Below are positions 43,706-56,900 of a DNA stretch of 64,000 bases, one piece after another (within the stretch, counting starts at the first letter, position 1; each line of letters opens with the position of its first letter). The translations under genes were made by a program, and so were the position numbers. The notes beneath the pieces are model-generated. The model saw nothing but the letters and a program-made list of their open reading frames with translations, was not told the DNA's origin and did not search any database. This DNA is from Hamiltosporidium tvaerminnensis (lineage: Eukaryota; Microsporidia; Dubosqiidae): positions 1,165,501 to 1,229,500 of the forward strand of contig CM061247.1 in assembly GCA_022605425.2 (NCBI GenBank), read 5' to 3'.

Positions 43706-46700
43706 AATTATTATTAGTTAATTTTAATCCGTTTGTATTTACAAATCTTAGAGCAACCATTTAGCTTAAAGTTTCTGAACTCGATTTTTTCATACACTTT
43801 ATTTAAATAGGAATCTGTAATATATTGATTTTCATTCTATTTTTTTGTCCATAAGAGCATAAAAGATCTATAGTAATCATAATACAAATTGTATATCTGT
43901 TTTAAGATCCGTTGTTTCTAGGAATAAAATTGGCATTTTTGTTCAATAAAAAAACATGTTTCTTAGTCACCTTTCAAACACAAACTTTCACGACCATTTC
44001 ATTTTCGAATAATAAATTGCTAAAAGTTTTTACACATTGCGCATTGTAAATTTACAGATGGCTTGTAAAATGATATCCAAACAGTCTATCCCGTCTCTTA
44101 AAATTTGATGTTAGTAAATTGTAAAAAAATTTCTATATTCTGTTAAACAGGAAAATATATGCAATAGAGTATACTTTCTATTATGAAAGCACAATTTAAT
44201 TCATCAGCGAATTACGGATTATGTTTTTTTTATAAAACAAACTGCCTTAATTTTTCAAGTATACAAACTGATCAAGATTTTTTCAAAAGGTCTGCGTATT
44301 TTTGTATTCAACGAAGAATTTTCTGCAATAAAAATCCCAAGAATGCACAAATGCAAAAAATTATACAAAAAATATTTTCTAAGGAATTTTAAACTTTATT
44401 GAAGCCTTCTGGTTTTACACGCAACATTTAACTGCAAATGATGTTTGGAAGCTTTAATGTATATGATTCATATAAGAAACCATTCTAAAAATATCGATAT
44501 TTATTTTTTTGCCTTCCAAACAGGTCACCAACTCGGTTATTTAAACAAATGTAAAACTCCATAAAATCATTTTTTACATACAAATCAATCAGTAAGAATC
44601 ATTGAAGAGTCTCTTCTTGAAACTATTTGCCCAAAAAACACATGTTTTTCATGAATTATCTAAAAAGGCTAATAAATGAAATCAATATTACAGATTTCTT
44701 GCATACGTAGATATTCCGATTTGTAATGAGAAAATAATTTTGCTCTTTTTACAAGATTCTTTTTAATGTTTTTACACACATACCATTTCCTTTATCTTAT
44801 CGTTCTCAATTAAATATATATTAAAATAATATTTACGAATTTGAATTATCTACATGAGTTGCTTCCTCACATATCCAATTAAGGAAATAAAGATCCGTAT
44901 TTTTTAAGCCCGTTCAATTAAATATTTATCTGAAACCCAGTTTCGCGTATTTTTTAGAACCAGGGCTAGTATTCATTAGCAACGAAATTGTATTTTTTAT
45001 TAAAGGATCAATTATTATCCAAAATATAACCAACTTTGCTGATAAGATTTAAATGCCTTTATTTAATATTCCCTTTAAAATTTTCGGATTCAATTAGATA
45101 AAGTATATACTACTTTACACACATGCTAAAAGACCATTAAATTAATTCAAATATTTTATACTGGTAGCTTTTAGCAGTAAATTTATCAGAAACCGATTTC
45201 CCCATCATTAAACTCTTAAGACATATAACATCACACGTTATAAATATATTCCAACTCAATATACGAGCGTTGTATTACTAGAACAACTCTAAGATTTTAA
45301 AGTTTTTGAGCAGTATTTTCTAAAATCTATCTCAAATTAATTCTAAATATTACATATAGACATTTTAAATTTGGATAAAGATAGCGTATTAAGTGAAAAG
45401 CCCAAAATGCTATATTCATTTTGTAGAATCTAACACATTTAAATGATGAAATTTCATTTTCAAATGTAAACTTATGTGCCATTTTTGAGTAACATATACC
45501 CAATTAAAGATATTGTAATTTAAAAATCAAATCCCAAAAGAAATTAATGAATTTGCATTTATATTTGTTACCATGAAAATTCGTAAATTTCATTACTCAT
45601 GTTTTTTCCTCATAGTTTATATATTACAACAAAAACGTATTCATAACAAAAAGTATTCCACTATAGTTGGATCAAAAATGTACCCGATTATCCAACATAA
45701 TGCAACCGTTCTAATTTAAATATGCGATGTTAGTTATTCATCGATAATGTGAAACCTGAGATCGGAGATTCACTTTTATAGCAGAAAGTATTCTAAATAC
45801 CTCACGGTTTGCACTATTAATCAATTCTGCAATAATGAATAGTATGCTTAGAAATCATGTTTGAGGAATTACATATAGTCAATCCTGTGCCAATAATCAT
45901 AGTTTCGCATCCGAATTCAGTTAGTCTCTATGTTCTTTAAAAAAACAAATACCGTTAAGGTAAGCCAATACCCCTACCTGCCCTCAGAAATCCAAATTTA
46001 AACCAGATAGTATTAATGTCTTTTATAAATTTAAAAATATTTAAATTTAGGGTATACATGGATTAAAGCCAAATAGAATCAATATCTCTTTAGATATCCT
46101 AAAGTAGACTTCAGGTAATGCAAATATAATAAAAATATAAAAAAAAGAACACAGGGTCTTCAATAAAGATTGTTACAAAATATGCTGAAAATATAAGCCC
46201 AAGTATTTACAAGAAAGCTAGAATCTTAAAATTTGTGATTTGTAGCAATAAACACCAGTCCTTTATGGAAAATAGAAATGCCAATTCAAATTCCACACGA
46301 ATTAGTCGTATTTATATTATTATAAAATATTTACAATAATAAAATTAATTCAACCATAGATTTTTTTAGATTTATTTTCTTAGCACATGTTTGCCCCATG
46401 TACGATTTAAACGTAAATAGATAGTATTCCTACAACTATATATACGAACTAGCGTATATAATAGTTGTCTGTTAAAATATTGTAATCTTCTTGCAAAGAA
46501 GAACAGAAAATCCCAAAAGAATGATCCATATCGCTCAAAAGTATTTTGTCTTGGTTAAAAAGGCTTAACAAAGTTTTTAATACCTAAGAAATTCTGCTTA
46601 AAACCAATTTTTCAATCACTTAAACCTTGTCGAGAAATTTGACACAAAAACTTCGTCGACATAATGCATATATCAGACTACAAAAGAACAAGTCTGTAGT

Positions 46701-47657
46701 TTATGAGCATTTCTAAAAACTTTTTGCTAGAATTAAAAATTTATACATAAACAACAGACACCAAAAGACAATTTTTGATACAAAAGAAGCAATATTAATT
46801 AAAGTATTCTAATTTTAAAATCTACGGCATTATATTTTTGTCTTAGGGCTTTTTTTTGCAACAATAATATTATGAGACATAATATGTTAAACTACTGACA
46901 GCTATTAGTCTTAAAGAATTTTGATTTTTTAGGTTAAATAAAGCAAAAGCGAAGATTTATCCTGAGTTACGATAAAATTTCTTTTGTTTCGAAAAGTATT
47001 GTGCATTTAAATGTCTACATTAAATTGTCTTAAAAATTATTATAGGAAAATATCATTGTAACAAACAACATGATAGATTTGTAAAAGAAGAAAACCTTAT
47101 TTTTTACTTCATATATCAAACGTGACCCATTAAATTAACAGTCCTTTCCTTAAATTGGTTTTTTCAGAGTGTTTTAGGATTATTTTTTGAGAATAGAAAT
47201 TCTACTACGTTTTTTTGAAAAAATAATCCTAAAACAGTTTGAAAATAAATTCAAGAATTCTATAATTGTTTCTATTGCCCCAATAGTTTCTTTCTCAGAA
47301 AGAATCTGTCAAGTAAGTTCTAGATGTTTAAGTGAGTCAATGAATCTTGTGGATCTTATAAATTAATTGCGTATTTTAAAAAATATTTTAGCTAACATAA
47401 TACATAAATATGACGGTAGAAATCACAAAGATTGAGCGATAATTAAACAAAATCTTTAATTTTTCCAAAAATATTTTTTGATTTGTTTGTTGAAGTGGTT
47501 ATTTGGTATTTGGCACAACTGGTCTTCAATACGATAGCAAAAATATATTTTAATTTGTAAAATGATTATATAAAGTTTTAAGTTAATATTACATTGCAAA
47601 ATAAAGTTAAGAGAGCCTATTCAAAAACCCAGTAATGTAGTAATAATTTAATTGTAT
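43706..47657. other. Gene desert, first part
   Basis: 4 kb with stops in all frames and no ORF beyond chance length. One strong inverted repeat at 47170-47236 is listed separately. No other structured element is recognised. Confidence 0.5.
47170..47236. repeat. Perfect 19-bp inverted repeat with a 29-base loop
   Basis: TGTTTTAGGATTATTTTTT at 47170-47188 is exactly reverse-complemented at 47218-47236. It could be a degenerate MITE, a hairpin RNA or a recombination product. No flanking genes suggest a terminator. Confidence 0.85.
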
Positions 47658-47926
47658 ATAGTTAATAACAAAGCCCACCAGGCCGGGTGTCGAATTGGTT
47701 TGGAGTATTCTCTGCTTGTCGTAAGAGACGATTAAAAGGGACTGGTCCTCTATGTTGGGGTTCGGCGTAGGGTTAACAACCCACCCTTTTAAACTACTCT
47801 GTTATGAAAACCAAAAAAGTGAAAAAATCCACTGGAAAATAACAAAGTGATGATATTACTGAGAGAGGCCAAGGCTCGTACAGGGCTGTAGCGCCAAAAA
47901 TGAATGAATGAATAGTTAATAATAAA
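47658..47926 (+). mobile_element. RTE-derived short interspersed element with 15-bp target duplication
   Basis: A 239-bp GC-rich island (47673-47911) in very AT-rich DNA. It contains TGCTTGTCGTAAGAGACGAT, GTTGGGGTTCGGCGTAGGGT and TAACAACCCACCC. It ends with codons for LLREAKARTGL and a stop (47851-47889), the usual C-terminus of RTE-type reverse transcriptases, followed by an (ATGA)n tail. The flanks are ATAGTTAATAACAAA (47658-47672) and ATAGTTAATAATAAA (47912-47926), 14 of 15 identical. It appears to be a 5'-end/3'-end fusion with the middle deleted, moved by target-primed reverse transcription. Similar sequences are, from memory, common in arthropod genomes. Confidence 0.8.
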
Positions 47927-50900
47927 ATATCAAAGTAAAACTAAAAATTATGAAAGAAACGAGTGCTAAATCGTATATAAAAAATATCGATAAAAGAAGC
48001 AACTAAAAGACACGGTGTACTTTAATATTTATATTGGGAAACCAAATATTTTTTTATGCAAATAACACAATTCGATTGACTTATTCTTATAAAAAAATAT
48101 GAAAAACAGAAGGTTATTTAAAAATAATATATTTTTACAAATACAAAAGACTCTGTTGATATTTTCACATGACTTTAAAGAATAGATCATGAAAAATTAA
48201 GAATTATTAAAGTTTTCGTTTTTCGTATATAAATCATTAAAAAAACAAGAAGATATGCATTGTAAAATGTAAGCTTTTATAATACGTTTGTAATTGATAA
48301 TATGTTTATTTATCATGGTTAAAAAAATAACAGTTTCTTTATGGTATACATTAATTATCCACCTGAACATGTATTGAATTTGCAATCGAATATATTTAAT
48401 AATCCTTTTATGTAATTTAATTTTGGTTATTTTTAAATAGGTTTTTTCTCTTAGAAAATTGTAAACATATTTTTTTAATGTTTTTCAAAAATAAGATCTG
48501 AAATTATAAAGACATTAAAATATACAATATAATCAAAATGTTATGTAGCAATCAAAGAAATTCTATAAAGATTTTTTAAATTTAGAACCTAGCAATCTTG
48601 CATGAGTTTCGCCTCTTCTCTTGGCAATAATTCGTTCATGTTAGATCAAAGTATATTAAAAGAATTCAAGGCTCAGTAATATAACTAATGTTTTAAATCT
48701 TAAATGAAAAATAGCTAAACTTCCATAATTTAATCCATAATATAAGGTAAAATTATTTTTTTACCTTTAGCTATGTAATTTAAAAAAGCTATTTCATGCA
48801 ATTAATATTGAAGAAAATTCATTTAAAGCCTAAAAAATATCAAATAAATCAAGGTTACTACCAATGTTTACTCAAAGTAAAGATAAATTTCACATGCTTT
48901 AACAACAATTTAACAAAAGTTTCATTTTCAAAATATTAGAAATCAACATATTTAGAGACTCTACAATCTCGTATAATATTATACATGCGTTTAAGCAAGA
49001 GTTTTAGGGTTTCTTAACATGTTTTAGAAGGAAAAAATTAAATTAAAATATTAATATGAAAAGGTATGTTTTTGATAAGTTCTAAGTGTTCCGGTTTTTA
49101 TTTTAAATCGAGGCCAGCACATATTGAGGTAAAACAAATCAAAACATTAAAAATTTTCTAATTCAAACAAATTAATATAGCTCAATATTCTTTCCGCACA
49201 TTTCTTTTGAACAATCTTTGAATGAGCCATAAAATAGCAAAGATTCGCGACATGTAGATCTTTTTAATTGCTTTTTTATTCTTTAGGAATTTTAGGTAAT
49301 AATTTATACGCTTAATTTGTAAGCATATTTTACAAAAAAAGTTATAAAACTCCCAAGCCTTGTTGTAAATATATAACCCTATTATAAAATAACTTAAATT
49401 GACTGTACTATTCAGAAAATAATTGCTGAAGGAATGTAACTTAGACAATTTTAGACCAGTTATATGTACACTCTAAATAAATATACATAAACTATAAATT
49501 TCGCTTTTGTTATGGTTCTATTTCCACTTTACGTTTTTTGATAATTATAACTTCAAAGGAAAAATTTATCATATAAAACAAAGAACAATTTTTTGTTTGC
49601 AATTTTGAATATATATATTCGTTTGCGATATGAAGTTTATTTAAATAAATATATTCTAATTGTTGACTTATTTTAAATAGTTTTCCATTTTTTAAGTCGT
49701 TTTAAGATAATTTATATGATTCGCTTGTATTCAAAAATTGTTTAATATTTTACAATTTAATTTTTCTATATAATTATGCCATTTTAGTTTTCTTATTAAG
49801 TATAATTTCAAAACTTTTGATATTTTCAAGCATATATTCTAAAGGTAGAACTCTATCAGATTTTATTTCATTTGTAATCTCAAAGGCTTTAAACCAATCC
49901 CAAAAAGAATTTTTTTACTTTGGGTTCCCTACAAAAAAGATATTAAAAAATAGGAATAGTATTATATCAGTTCAATAAGCGTAGCATTATTAAATCTATA
50001 ATTATTCCAATAATTTATACATAGAATATTCGGACCTTTATCAATATGAAACTTTTATGAATAAGATTCATTTGTTTTATTTTTTTAAAAAAATTATTAC
50101 CATGTGCCAACTATACATACTTACTGAAATTCTAAAGCGAATTAATTTATTTTTGCAAAATAATTGAATTAAATTCCAGAATGCTTTAATACCTGCAAAC
50201 AATTTCTAACTTAAAGAAATATATTTGAAGAAGCTCGGTGATAAACCTATTAAAACTCGATTCAAAGATAATTGCAAAAAAAATTACCGTTTTCCTATAA
50301 ATTGACCTTATGTTTACTTTTTTTATAAATATACGAAACATCAGTTGATTGTTTTTTCTTAGATCACAAAATTTTTATTGAGGTTCTGCAGATTTTTAGT
50401 CGTATGAAAATGTTACAAACAATATTGCGTCGTCATATGTTATAAAATTCATAACCATCATAGTAAAAATATTATGGTATAAAAGAAATATAATATGCCA
50501 TTAAAATAAAGGAATAAAAGGTTTTTTTTATAATCATACAAAAAAGCTCAAATGCGTTTATAAATATGTAATCAGCATACATTCTGAATGATAGTTCTTT
50601 TATGAAAGTTTAAGTACATATTTTTTTTTAGATCAGAGTTGGAAGCTTTGGTTAGTATTTCAGATAATTAGTTCAGTCATAATATAATATTTTAGTGAAT
50701 AAAAATGAATAGAAACAAAAATTCATTTCTAGAAAATATTATTCATTCCATGTCATGATTTATTTATTTAGAAAATTACGTAACACTTGGTTTTCTTATA
50801 TATTTCTCAAATATGTATCAAAGATATATTTCAATGATAAAGAATTAGTTGAAAAGAAATTTAGCAGAGATAAATAAATAATATTCTAATATTTTGGTTT

Positions 50901-53900
50901 TGTAAGAACCAAAATTACAGGTAGAGCTGCAATTTAAATGAGATTTAAAATAATACAAAATGCTAAATTTTTTGCAAATTTTGTTTAAAAAGTTTTAGAA
51001 GATTTTTAACATTTCGCAAAAAAAACAAAAAATATCAAACACAAACAAATCTTAAAGAATTAGAATAAAGGCGTATTTAATGCGAATGTTTTGTTATATA
51101 TTTTTTTCGCAATAAAAATCATAGTTTTCAATTGCATTTTTGCGAATAAATCGTATAAATCACAATTTTTCAATCGGAAATAAAAATATTTAGATCTTAT
51201 AAAAGTTAAATTAAGTTCAAAATGCACGAAATTTAAAATCGAATTTATTAACGCGTGGTACAGAACACTAAAATTCATGAATTTCTAAAGATTTTTGTAC
51301 ATTAACATGAAAGGCAGCCAGGTTTTGTACACACAAGCTGCCTTTCCTCTACCTATGAAAATCTGCTTGTCTACTAGAGTGATCAGTCGTGCTAATTAAC
51401 ATATTACGCGCTTTCAGCACAAAAGTCTTTTAAATAATGACGTTTCAATATACATCCTAATTTATTTTGATAAAAACAAAACATAGCAATAATCATTTGT
51501 TGTGTCTTTACAAGAAAGATTTCGGAAGTATGAATAGTACCATAAACAGTGTTTCAAAAAAATTGACAGATGTTAGATTTATGGTTCTTATATCCATATA
51601 GTAATTAAAATAACAATATTTTCTTTCGAGAACTCATTTCTATCAAAATTACTTTATATAATTAATTTTTAAACATTTTGTACTATTGTCTATATGTTAA
51701 CAAACAATTATTTTAATATGTAGACTACAGATCTAGAATGCAAAATTTCTTTCTTTTATATATTATATATCATAGTTGATTTTCTAGATTATAGAATATT
51801 TATAGAAGTTTATATCAGAATAAAAAAAAGTATTTAGTTTTGTTTTGAACACCAAAAATACCAATAAAAAATTTTTACTCAATAAGCAATTCGAAAAATC
51901 TGGATTGATTTTTACTATATATAACATCATTGATATGTTCTAAATTGCAATCCCTAGGGTTTTAGACACCAGAAGAAGTAGAAGTCATAAATTTTGCAAG
52001 TTATCTTCCGAAAGACAAAATCAAACCATTTATTTGATATGATAACCTATATAACAGTTTTTTAGTGTCTTCTTTAGCTATATAGGATCCTTTAAAATCA
52101 AATCATCAGATATAAAATTTTTAAAGTTCAGATTTCAAATTATGCAAGTACCATCATTTTAAATTAGCGTGCAATAGTTGCATAAAAAATGCAAACATCT
52201 GCGTTTATCATGACACTAAAACAGTAAAATTTTTATTCGAAATAAGATGAGTTATTCTATAAATATAGTGATAAATAAAATCCGTAAATGGTTTATGACA
52301 AAAATTATTTTTTAAAAACAAATGAAGCAACACGTAGAATGGTATATTCTATCAATATAAATTAATTTCTAGTGTGTTTTTTCATCTAATAAGGATAATA
52401 TTTTCTGCTCTATATGCAAAATCATAACATTAAAATAGAATGCCTTTTTTGGCATGAATTTGTTCATATCCAAAAACTTATCAAATGAAGCAAATTAGAG
52501 CTATTAATATGCATAAAAAAATAATATATACTTTCTAAGCGAGCATATTACGATAATTTTTAATAAATAGATATTGCAAAACCGAAATTTCGAAATCTAA
52601 AATAATTTTTAGACCACACAATCTAAAAAAGATATTTTTTTTCAAAAATTAGAATATTAATGTAGCTTAACAATACAATAACTTTATCAAAATATATTTT
52701 TATATATCAACGTTTATTTCTGAATTAATATAAGTCACATATTTTTATATCGATTACAACATTATATATTTTTTGAAGGCGAATCATTATAAATTGATTA
52801 AATCGAATACTAAAAATGAAATGTATGAAAAGAATAAATAGTAATTGTTACGAACGCCATACTGAAAAAATAGGAACATATTGTTAAGAATATTAGTACG
52901 AAAATATTCTAAAGACATAAATTATTTGAATGAATATCTTTCAACACAAATAGATCAGATAAAATAATTACAAATTGTCTTATTTTTTTATGGTATTGTA
53001 AATTAGTATATATTGGATCTGAATAAAAATACCGATTATAAATAATTCAATAGCTTGCTTTATTAACAGTGAAAATTTCAAATTTAGTACTTCTTAAGTT
53101 AGATGTCGAAATTATTTTATAACATTATATTTTAACAAAAAATCTATATATTACATTTCTTTACTCGAAATCTTAGCGACAATGATGGCTAGTGTCATTT
53201 AAATCGGCCCGTATAAATTTTTAAATTTTTCGAGTATAATGCAAGGCAAATTAATTTTGTGTTTTTAAGGTAAAAAAATTTCGATAGAGAGTTTCCTAAA
53301 TAAAAGAGTGTCATATTTTATTTTACAACTCATTTTTTTTGTAAAATTTAGATTTCAATATAAAAATGTACTTCTATTTGACAGATTTAATTCTATTTTA
53401 AACTTCAGAATGATAAGACAATAGTAATTTTCTCCTAAAATAATTGCAGTTTACTCGAAAATAAAATTTTAGCCTAAGCTAAATATATAATATTTTAAAT
53501 TGGTTTTAAGATGAAATGCCCTACTAATAATGATAAATAATCATAAATTTTTTTCAATACCATGTAATCATATGCAAAAATGATCGTCCTCATTTTCATA
53601 ATAAGCCGAATATAATTATAAAGTTATAAGAATAATGATCAGGCAATTGGGAAAATGGATCGACAATTACGATACGACGTTTATCTTCTCGTAACGAATA
53701 CTCATACAACGCATAATTTAAATATTTTTTTTAAACTGAAAGCCATTGATGATGCTTTAATCTCTTTTTTTAAATATTTATAAAGCAGTTTCTGTTAAGG
53801 CAATTTGATTTTAATATAATGTTGTTAAAAAAAAAAGCGGAGCAAAAAAATTTTCAGATTGTCATTTTATCACGGTATAAAACAGTTAAAAATATAAAAA

Positions 53901-56900
53901 CGAAATTGAAATTTTTTGATTTTATAAAATGTATAAAAATAAAATTAAATAAAATAAAAGGAAATAACATGCTTACTTGATAGAGACTAAGGATATATAG
54001 CAAATTATGTACAGGGGAACTATCAATAAAATATTATGGGCGAGATTACAAATTTAACCCTTTATAAAGTCAATAAAGATTTTTTATACTAAAACATTTT
54101 AAAACAGTCCCAATATTCTATTTATTATAACTCATATTCTTATGTATATTTACCATGTAATGCGTTAAAATTTATTAAGATTATTCATTTTTGAAATTAT
54201 TTCAAATATGTTATATTTTTGGCATAGAAAAACATAGATAGTTCTTATTTATAGAAGCCAAATATATTTTAGAAAATCTTGAAACATATATTCGAATTCG
54301 AGTATTATATAAACGTCTAAAAATATATTTTGAAAAGAAGTTTCTTTATAAATTTATTTAATCAATCTTAAGTTATTTTAATCATTGTAAAACATATGCT
54401 TACAATATAAAACATTGTTCTAATTAGGAGGAGTTTTTAGAAAATTTTAATCTAACATAGTACAGGAGAAGTAACGTTTTTTAAAGGGTTCGACAAACGT
54501 AGGATTTTTAAACGATTTGAAAAATTACAATTTAAATTTCTTTTTAAACGCACATAATTTCTACACACTTGGATAAGATAAAGTTTATAAACATGTCTCT
54601 AAAATGGTCTGCAAAATTACAAGTTTTTTTAAATTGATAATTCAAGCCTATTAAAAAAAGTCTACTTACTTTGATGCTCAAAAGCCAATCAGACCTTTTT
54701 ATTTTTCAAATAAAGGACAACCAGGACTTGTTTTTAGCATAATGAAAATAACTTTACAAAATGTATATAATTATGGTTTGAAGAATCATTTAGATAATTA
54801 TTGTCTCGTGATTTATATCGATTTTACAATTTGTTTGTTAGAAAAATTCACATCTAGGTTTTGCGAGTTTGTATGCAAGATTTTTTCAAGACTCGTTCAT
54901 ATCCTTAAATCATATTTCCTATATAAATTCTTTTGAATATATTAGCTATTATATGTTCATAAAGAATTAGAATGGAACTTAGCAACCTTGACTCATTTAA
55001 ATCACGCAGACATAAAAAAGAACGAAAATTCATAAAAGAATACCATCAAGTGTTTAAGATTGTTTATAATCAAATAATACAATATATATTTTTATGGATC
55101 CAAAACCTTTGGTTAAGCCAATACTAAATGCTATAGTTATATTTATATTTTTAAATTTTGTATTTTATGAATCTTTACAGCCCTGGATTTTATTTCGAAG
55201 CTCTTCGCGATTTTTTTTGAAAAACTACTTTTTCTTTATCAGTGATGTTAGCGCGAAGGCATTAATCGCAACTATAGAACACACACCATTTCAATTACTG
55301 TCATTTTAAAACCAGGTATGAATATATTACCATATTTTTAATTAAAATTTAAAAGTCGGAAAGCTAGCACTTCTTTTTTTTGCTTCAACCATAACAATCT
55401 TAAATAAAACCATATATCAGATATATTTTATCTTGTTTTTTGAAAAGTTATCGGTATAAATCTTAATTCAACAATGTATATTACGTTTTATATAAATTAT
55501 AAAGATGCTTTAAAATATATTTGCATTATCATCTATTTTTTTTATAATACTCTAAGAATCATATTTGTTGTTTCAATACAATATATTTATACCCTTTATT
55601 TCCGCCCGAACTATGAATACAAATTATCAAAAAATAGGTTAAATCACATTAGAACCCTCTAACCTTTTTTTATAAAATAAATAAAGATCTCATTTTATTT
55701 GAAAACTTTACTATAACAGCGAAAGGCACCATTAAGAAATGTTTTTTAATCAATATCAAAAATTAATCACTCTAAATTGTTTTGATATTATAAAAATACA
55801 GAATTGTAATGGAAATCGGATATTGTTTTTCTGCTTCTGCCACAGTAATTACATATTTTTTTAGACAAAACGTATATTTTTATGAAAATAACAGACAATT
55901 AGATCTAAAAAGAGTATTTTGACAAAAACATTTATTTAATTGACATTATTTTGCTATTATATCTGCAATAACAACCTCACATAAAACTTCCTTCCGTTAA
56001 ATTATCATAACGTTTCGAACTAAGCTTTATTTAGAGGAACTTTCTTCAAGAAAAAGAATACAAAATAAATTTTATACCGGTTTTCATTACCATATAGAAT
56101 CACATAAGATGTTTTCAGAAAACGCAAACATCCTTCTTATAACAAAATATTTAAAATATAGACTATTTTAATTGTATATTTCTCTCAGTAGAAGTTTTTA
56201 TTGATACTTTTTTAAATATATGCTGTTTCAGTGATTTAATATACCTCCAATTTTCCCCTTTTAAGTTATTTATATACCAGGGGATACAAGAACAGCCCAA
56301 GTAAATCTGCATTAATGATTTTTATTTTCATTTTATATATTGCTTATATTTCATATCGTCTTCTAAGAAATTTCAAGTGTCAAATAGCAGAATAAACAAA
56401 CAAAGAATATTGAGCAGCTTTCATAATCCGTTTCAGTTCTTCTAATAGAGTCCGCGTCTTTTAAATTAGACACGTTTTCGGAAATATTTTACAAATTTAA
56501 CAAACTAATTACATCGCGGAGCATACATGCCTTTATCAAATATTGAAACATCTAGAATCAAATTAAATTTTTTACAAAATAATTCCAATGAAAAGCAAGA
56601 TGTTTTTTAATTCTATTTTTAATAAAGCTTTTAAAAAAATTTAAGAAATTTTATAACAATATTCGCATTTTTGAGCTCATAACATGGAATTTTTATCATG
56701 GCTTGGGTATTTTATGGGTTAGCATATATTTCTCAATACAAATGATATTCTGTTGTAGCTTTCAACATAAAGTCAAAGTCTTATTACCATAATAACATAA
56801 GTATTTTATATGCAAAAAGGCAATCCTCATTTATAAAGTACAGAAAATCTTTTTTTACCTATAAAGTAAGTCATATATTGTTTTAACTTCGAGAGATTAG

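Noticed and set aside
44183-44392. 69-residue frame in the desert
   Set aside because: Length is within chance for this composition, there is no homology and no upstream motif.
54742-55662. Cluster of three short plus-strand frames
   Set aside because: Each is hydrophobic Phe/Ile/Tyr-rich as expected from AT-rich random sequence; no conserved motif or promoter signal.
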